From a virus, in IMG/VR virus record IMGVR_UViG_3300021168_000001, positions 1 through 64,000 of that record: DNA of 64,000 bases, one strand, 5' to 3'. The notes under the pieces were generated by a model. That model searched no databases, was not told the DNA's origin, and was given only the letters and a program-made list of their open reading frames with translations. Positions 60,715 to 64,000 of this stretch are shown here, piece by piece. The position numbers were made by a program, and so were the translations under genes. Numbering within the stretch: position 1 is the stretch's first letter; every line of letters begins with the position of its first letter.

Positions 60715-60723
60715 CGCTGATTA

Positions 60724-60915
60724 TCATTGCCTGCATCCTTCGGCGACTTCTGCTTTCTTGCTATGACAGCTGCATGTGCAGAACGGTCCAGGAACTCCAT
60801 GCCTTGCTCTGAGGTGCCCGCTGCACTTCTTGTGTTCACTGCGCTTGCAGGTTGAGCTCGGATTGCTGCCGGGTCGGAATTGCTTTCTTAATCCCGGATA
60901 CGGTCCAGGCTTCAT
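60724..60915 (-). CDS. Small Cys/His-rich protein
   Basis: 63 residues. CKRSEHKKCSGHLRARHGVP followed by FCTCSCHSKK places several Cys and His in a zinc-finger-like arrangement often seen in small phage proteins. The start overlaps the preceding gene. Function unknown. Confidence 0.6.
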   Translation of the reverse strand: MKPGPYPGLRKQFRPGSNPSSTCKRSEHKKCSGHLRARHGVPGPFCTCSCHSKKAEVAEGCRQ

Positions 60916-61460
60916 CCTGCCATTCTTTCCAGCTGCTCGATCGGATAGTTCTGCTCACACACCGTGCAGCGCATCATTGTCGGGCCCCACCGCTTCAGTT
61001 TACTGCGACACCGAGGACAGGCGTTCACTGGTTTAGCCTTCTTCGGGATCGGCGGCGGAACGAGCGGGGCAACCTTCGGCGATCGGTGGAGGTTAGGTCC
61101 GATTCGAGTCTGCTGCCCCGTGCGCTCGATCGACTGCACTCGCCGCTCGTGGCCAGCAGCAGCGCGGTCGATTTTTGGCTTCATGGGCCGGGATCCACCA
61201 CGACTCCCGGCCCGGCGTACTGCTTTTGTGCGGGATGGGCTGGTAGTCCCCAACGCGATACTGCTGCGCCCAGCCTCGAGGGATGGCTTCCGGCCGGTGG
61301 CCGGCTTTAACCTGCGCGCGATCTTCGTTACTCGCGCTTTTGAAAGAACCCCGATGCAATAGTCCCGCAACGTCAGGCCCTTCTTCGTGGCGTTGGACTT
61401 CAGCTTCTCCATCAAAGCTGGTGAGACATTGCGAATGTTCAGAGCACGATCGCCGCCCAT
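60912..61460 (-). CDS. Ribbon-helix-helix/zinc-ribbon regulator candidate
   Basis: 182 residues. N-terminal segment LNIRNVSPALMEKLKSNATK and TLRDYCIGVLSKA reads as an antitoxin-like ribbon-helix-helix domain that binds DNA operators. The middle is basic and disordered. The C-terminus holds a zinc ribbon (CPRCRSKLKR, then CTVCEQN). A palindromic GATGTTACATC lies 7 bases before its start, a possible autoregulatory site. Probably a transcription regulator of the late cluster. Confidence 0.7.
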   Translation of the reverse strand: MGGDRALNIRNVSPALMEKLKSNATKKGLTLRDYCIGVLSKARVTKIARRLKPATGRKPSLEAGRSSIALGTTSPSRTKAVRRAGSRGGSRPMKPKIDRAAAGHERRVQSIERTGQQTRIGPNLHRSPKVAPLVPPPIPKKAKPVNACPRCRSKLKRWGPTMMRCTVCEQNYPIEQLERMAG

Positions 61461-61466
61461 GCCAAA

Positions 61467-61477
61467 GATGTTACATC
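61467..61477. promoter_or_regulatory. Palindromic GATGTTACATC element
   Basis: An 11-base near-perfect palindrome directly upstream of the ribbon-helix-helix gene. The same core reappears at 63195-63205, and TGTTACATC at 62472-62480 and near 61919. Confidence 0.4.
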
Positions 61478-61486
61478 ATCACGAAC

Positions 61487-61514
61487 AAAAGGCGCTCCAG
61501 AAAAGAGCGCCTTT
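61487..61514 (-). terminator. Rho-independent terminator
   Basis: 10-bp perfect stem (AAAGGCGCTC 61488-61497, GAGCGCCTTT 61505-61514), 7-base loop. On the minus strand the stem ends in TTTT followed by GTTCG. It separates the small-terminase pair from the ribbon-helix-helix gene, so the latter may use its own promoter. Confidence 0.8.
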
Positions 61515-61612
61515 CATTCTGCCTGTTGCGTTGTAACGTACCTATCAGAGGTGTCCCGAGGCCGGATGCCTCACTCGTTTGTCTGAGTGCTGGGTCCGGC
61601 TTGCTCACGATT

Positions 61613-61873
61613 TTAGCTTATGTTGATGTTCACCGTGTTGGAGAATCGCTGCTCGCCTCCCTCACCAGTCCAGGTGTTCATTGATCCAAAGGCGCTAACA
61701 GTCACCTCGCGAACCGGGCTGTTGCCTGCGAGAGAGTCGGCGATCAGTGCGCGTGCCTTTTGCTTGATCGTCTCTTCCGGCTCCAGGAGCGTGCTCATCG
61801 ATTCGAACTGCCGCTCGATCTGCGTGGCCGCTTCGTCCGACTTCATCCCGTTACAACTTACGCTCCAACTCAT
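61613..61873 (-). CDS. Hypothetical protein
   Basis: 86 residues. Helical N-terminal half (AATQIERQFESMSTLLEPEE) and a beta-rich end. Its start overlaps the small-terminase stop. No family recognised. Precedes a terminator. Confidence 0.6.
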   Translation of the reverse strand: MSWSVSCNGMKSDEAATQIERQFESMSTLLEPEETIKQKARALIADSLAGNSPVREVTVSAFGSMNTWTGEGGEQRFSNTVNINIS

Positions 61874-62316
61874 TCCGAACCTCCCGAGCCACCGGTACCA
61901 TCGGCCGGCTCACTGGTTGTTACATCCGTTTGTGCCTCGCCAGATTCCGCTGCTGGCGCCTCTTCGTCCTTCGGCGGCTCCGCGGCCGGCCCGGCCATCA
62001 ATGCCTTGAAGAATCCCTCGAGCTGGTCTCCCAGGCCCGTCTGCTTCCGCCCACCCTCATCACTCTGCCCCAGGTGCTGCTTCCCCAACCAGATCAGCAT
62101 CGTCGGGTTCTTCTTGTTCACACCCACATCGTACTGAGCTCGCTTGATGCTGGACTTCATTGTCGACCAGCCGCGCTCAACCTGCTTTTTGTATTTTCGG
62201 TGCAGCGTGTCTGCCGAGCAATCCAGCAGTTGGCCAATTTCCTCGAGGGTCAGACCGATCGAGGCAGCGGCTTCAACTTGCTTGGGATCGATGTTTGGTG
62301 TTGGTCGGCGACCCAT
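61870..62316 (-). CDS. Terminase small subunit candidate
   Basis: 148 residues. N-terminal helix-turn-helix with AAASIGLTLEEIGQLLDCSA and DTLHRKYKKQVERG, then AQYDVGVNKKNPTMLIWLGK, a pattern shared by phage small terminases. The last 50 residues are an acidic disordered tail. It recognises phage DNA for packaging. It is 2.5 kb from the large subunit, with small genes between. Confidence 0.75.
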   Translation of the reverse strand: MGRRPTPNIDPKQVEAAASIGLTLEEIGQLLDCSADTLHRKYKKQVERGWSTMKSSIKRAQYDVGVNKKNPTMLIWLGKQHLGQSDEGGRKQTGLGDQLEGFFKALMAGPAAEPPKDEEAPAAESGEAQTDVTTSEPADGTGGSGGSE

Positions 62317-62553
62317 TCACGTAGCAACTCGTTCCTTTCCGCATTTGAATATTGGGGTTTAAGTTGAGCGGGGAAGCGAGTTTGAAAAGAAGAAATGGGG
62401 AGAGAAGAGGTGTTATGGGGCTAAATTTTCAATTGCTTATCGCTAAATCCGCTGAGGTTTTGAGAGGTGATTGTTACATCAGGAAGGAATCTAAGTTGTT
62501 GTTTTCATTGTTATTTGTTTTTTGTGAAGACGCGCGAGCGGTCTCACCGCACA
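62317..62553. other. Intergenic region upstream of the small terminase
   Basis: AT-richer than average. Contains the TGTTACATC core at 62472-62480 and a T-rich stretch (GTTGTTTTCATTGTTATTTG on plus). A rightward frame covering it (62352-62723) has no supporting features. Probably a regulatory leader. Confidence 0.4.
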
Positions 62554-62910
62554 CTACGCGTGCGCTGGCCGTCGAACGAGTAGTCCGTAACCGGACCAAC
62601 GTTCAATCTGGAAACGAGATGTCTGGGAGTCTGGGAAGTTCATTCCTGCCAGGCCCAAAGAATCGTTGCGCGTCAGAGAACACGCTGAGTCCGGCGAATT
62701 GGAAGGATCTGGATGTAGTTTAGGTAGGGCGCTGTATTGATCGCCCATGAGTTTGAAAATCAGTATGGTCTGGCCTTTGCGCGGCACCGCCGACCGTTTA
62801 ACAAGCCCTTGTTCTGCAAGCACTTCGTAGACTTCCACGTCGGCTTCAGATAGACGCATCATGAACTCGCCCGCGGCGTTACGCAGGACAGCAGAAGCTA
62901 TTTTTGGCAA
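62554..62910 (-). CDS. Hypothetical protein from TTG start
   Basis: 118 residues from TTG 62910, with GGAGAGACCCA immediately upstream giving a well-spaced GGAG. N-terminal half folds around RLSEADVEVYEVLAEQGLVK, possibly a winged-helix or small alpha/beta domain. The rest is Ser/Pro-rich. First gene downstream of a strong leftward promoter-like sequence. Function unknown. Confidence 0.55.
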   Translation of the reverse strand: MPKIASAVLRNAAGEFMMRLSEADVEVYEVLAEQGLVKRSAVPRKGQTILIFKLMGDQYSALPKLHPDPSNSPDSACSLTRNDSLGLAGMNFPDSQTSRFQIERWSGYGLLVRRPAHA

Positions 62911-62985
62911 TGGGTCTCTCCAGTTCTGGCGCGGTGGAATCGCTCCGCGAGTGCGCTATTTAGGGAAGGACGACAACTGCATGAA

Positions 62986-63013
62986 AGAATAGCGGTTTTG
63001 TTCCCTTTGTCAA
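62986..63013 (-). promoter_or_regulatory. Sigma70-type promoter, leftward
   Basis: On the minus strand a perfect TTGACA (63013-63008) is followed by a 16-base spacer and TATTCT (62991-62986). Initiation is expected near 62980, ahead of the TTG gene and small terminase. It lies in the largest non-coding stretch of the late half (62911-63217). Confidence 0.65.
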
Positions 63014-63194
63014 TGCACTGTTCGCGCGACAGGTTCTCAAGAAGGAAACTGGTTACCAGCCTCTACCGGGATTTACCGGAGATGGAAGCGGTATCTGGCA
63101 ATGGAATTAAGTGTATTTAACATCAATAGTTTGAATATAGATATCCATTAAATTTCCACAGATTTATAAACCGACATTTACCGGGGAATTCCAG

Positions 63195-63223
63195 GATGTA
63201 ACATCATGTGACGATAGTCACAT
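63195..63223. promoter_or_regulatory. Double palindrome operator-like element
   Basis: GATGTAACATC (63195-63205) is directly followed by ATGTGAC-GATA-GTCACAT (63206-63223). The second contains TGTGA-N6-TCACA, the consensus form for CRP/FNR-family sites. Three GATGTRAC-type half-sites result. It lies about 180 bases upstream of the leftward promoter and overlaps the end of the upstream gene. Confidence 0.55.
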
Positions 63224-63403
63224 CTGGCAAGAACAAGTTAGCATCACTTTACATGGCCCACCCGTGCGGAGAATGAAGGGCACGTCGATCCACTGGCGTG
63301 CCGTGCCCTTCTTCTCATCGCGGATCGTCACAAGGCTAGAGCAAGGAGTTGCAATCGCCCGGAGAGCAAGGAGCTCGCAAGCCGCTCTCGCGTTCCTGCC
63401 CAT
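63218..63403 (-). CDS. Hypothetical protein
   Basis: 61 residues from ATG 63403, with a strong GAGGAG five bases before. Basic, with three Cys near the end (KVMLTCSCQM). Stop lies inside the palindromic operator-like element. No family recognised. Confidence 0.5.
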   Translation of the reverse strand: MGRNARAACELLALRAIATPCSSLVTIRDEKKGTARQWIDVPFILRTGGPCKVMLTCSCQM

Positions 63404-63448
63404 CTTCGCTCCTCGAGTGGGCAGCATCCCTCGATCCGCGAATTCCCT

Positions 63449-63688
63449 TTATAATCCCATTTCAATGGGTACCAAAACAGAGCGGTTGTGGATCTCACCA
63501 TCTTCCACCGGTTCCAGCCTTTCCAGATTCCTGTGGTGACAGCACGACACGACTCCATCACGCAACCGCTTGACCTTGACAGAATCGCAGTAACCCAGAT
63601 TGTTATAGATCCGCAGCACCTGGACCTCGAACGGGTCTGGTCCTCCTCTGTAAATCAGGATATCGCCGACATTTGGAAAGTCGATCAT
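63449..63688 (-). CDS. Small beta-rich protein
   Basis: 79 residues from ATG 63688, with GAGGA upstream and an ATGA overlap with the previous gene's stop. Beta-rich (NVGDILIYRGGPDPFEVQVL), typical of a small SH3-like or DUF fold. No family recognised. Confidence 0.6.
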   Translation of the reverse strand: MIDFPNVGDILIYRGGPDPFEVQVLRIYNNLGYCDSVKVKRLRDGVVSCCHHRNLERLEPVEDGEIHNRSVLVPIEMGL

Positions 63689-63930
63689 GAGCCATTCCTC
63701 AGCAAGCGCGGCCGCACTTGGTTGCGAATCACCTCTCCTGCGCTTGTCAGTTGATCGGCAACGAATGAGTTCCATTCAGATACCTTGGCCGGCATCGCAG
63801 ATAGTGGAATCTCGATGGACACATCAATGCGCTGAACCCGTTGCGGATGCAGCTGCATCGCAGGACCTATATCGATCTTCGTTCCATTTGGGATGCGCGG
63901 CTTGCATCGTGTAAGAGTTCCATGCGTCAT
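63685..63930 (-). CDS. Hypothetical protein near window end
   Basis: 81 residues. Its TGA overlaps the next ATG. Beta-strand (RVQRIDVSIEIPL) then helix (KVSEWNSFVADQLTSAG). The ribosome-binding site is weak, so a start further upstream is possible. The remaining 70 bases to the window end show nothing recognisable. Confidence 0.55.
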   Translation of the reverse strand: MTHGTLTRCKPRIPNGTKIDIGPAMQLHPQRVQRIDVSIEIPLSAMPAKVSEWNSFVADQLTSAGEVIRNQVRPRLLRNGS

Positions 63931-64000
63931 TGCGAACTGTCACCAAACACCTCTGAAGGGATTTCGCTTGCCTTGTTCGTTACCAATTTTTACAGGGGAC

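Noticed and set aside
62352-62723. Rightward 123-residue gene
   Set aside because: No ribosome-binding site, overlaps the leftward 62554 gene and regulatory DNA, and the translation shows no coherent fold.
14125-63930. Long plus-strand frames opposite the late genes
   Set aside because: They are antisense reflections of coding frames (Arg/Ser-rich, no start signals), apart from the homing gene at 29237 and the island at 50625-51914.
1-64000. tRNA genes, CRISPR arrays, insertion sequences
   Set aside because: Looked for cloverleaf-like patterns, regularly spaced repeats and transposase motifs. None recognised by eye. A tRNAscan and repeat search would settle it.

Overview
The window is most of the genome of a large double-stranded DNA tailed phage with a contractile tail (myovirus-type). 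It holds a replication and modification block, packaging genes, portal, capsid protease/scaffold, major capsid protein, neck, tail sheath and tube, tape measure, baseplate, fibres and lysis genes. No tRNA or rRNA gene, integrase, insertion sequence or CRISPR array was recognised. The left end cuts an open reading frame, so the genome continues at least on that side. The host is not identifiable from sequence. Several Sec signal peptides, a lipobox-like protein and an M15 peptidase fit a Gram-negative host. Acidobacteriota-like soil bacteria are only a guess.

Layout. (1) 1-14.0 kb, rightward: a tight early operon in which many stops overlap the next start as ATGA or GTGA. It encodes a Rad50/SbcC-like ATPase, two ASCH-like proteins, a DnaQ-type exonuclease, a methyltransferase-like protein, three HNH proteins, a DnaB-type helicase and a DNA methyltransferase interrupted by a LAGLIDADG intein. 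It ends at a hairpin terminator near 14.06 kb that faces the late genes. (2) 63.9-14.1 kb, leftward: the late genes. In transcription order these are small regulators and terminase small subunit (63.9-60 kb), terminase large subunit (59.4-58.1), secreted proteins and a giant beta-helix spike (57.9-54.4), M15 endolysin (53.6), MuF-type head protein (49.9), portal fusion (46.9-43.6), protease/scaffold, cement, major capsid protein (41.7-38.1), connectors and neck (37-32.4), sheath, tube, frameshifted chaperone and tape measure (32.4-27.6), baseplate (27.6-22.1), fibres (22.1-18.1), then holin-like, lipoprotein-like, glycosyltransferase and papain-like peptidase genes (18.1-14.1). (3) 50.6-51.9 kb: a rightward island of six very small genes set inside the late block with its own promoter-like sequence.

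Main points of interest. The portal is a single 1088-residue chain whose C-terminal half carries an apparently intact type IB topoisomerase and an inorganic-pyrophosphatase-like domain of the kind found in phage polyvalent proteins. At least six late proteins carry export signals, and the two largest, both fibre/spike-like, share an N-terminal domain behind the signal peptide. The same small beta modules recur in unrelated structural genes, and a short H-x-x-LD-type helix motif recurs in three head-region proteins. The genome is heavily colonised by homing-type elements: eight HNH-like genes plus the intein.
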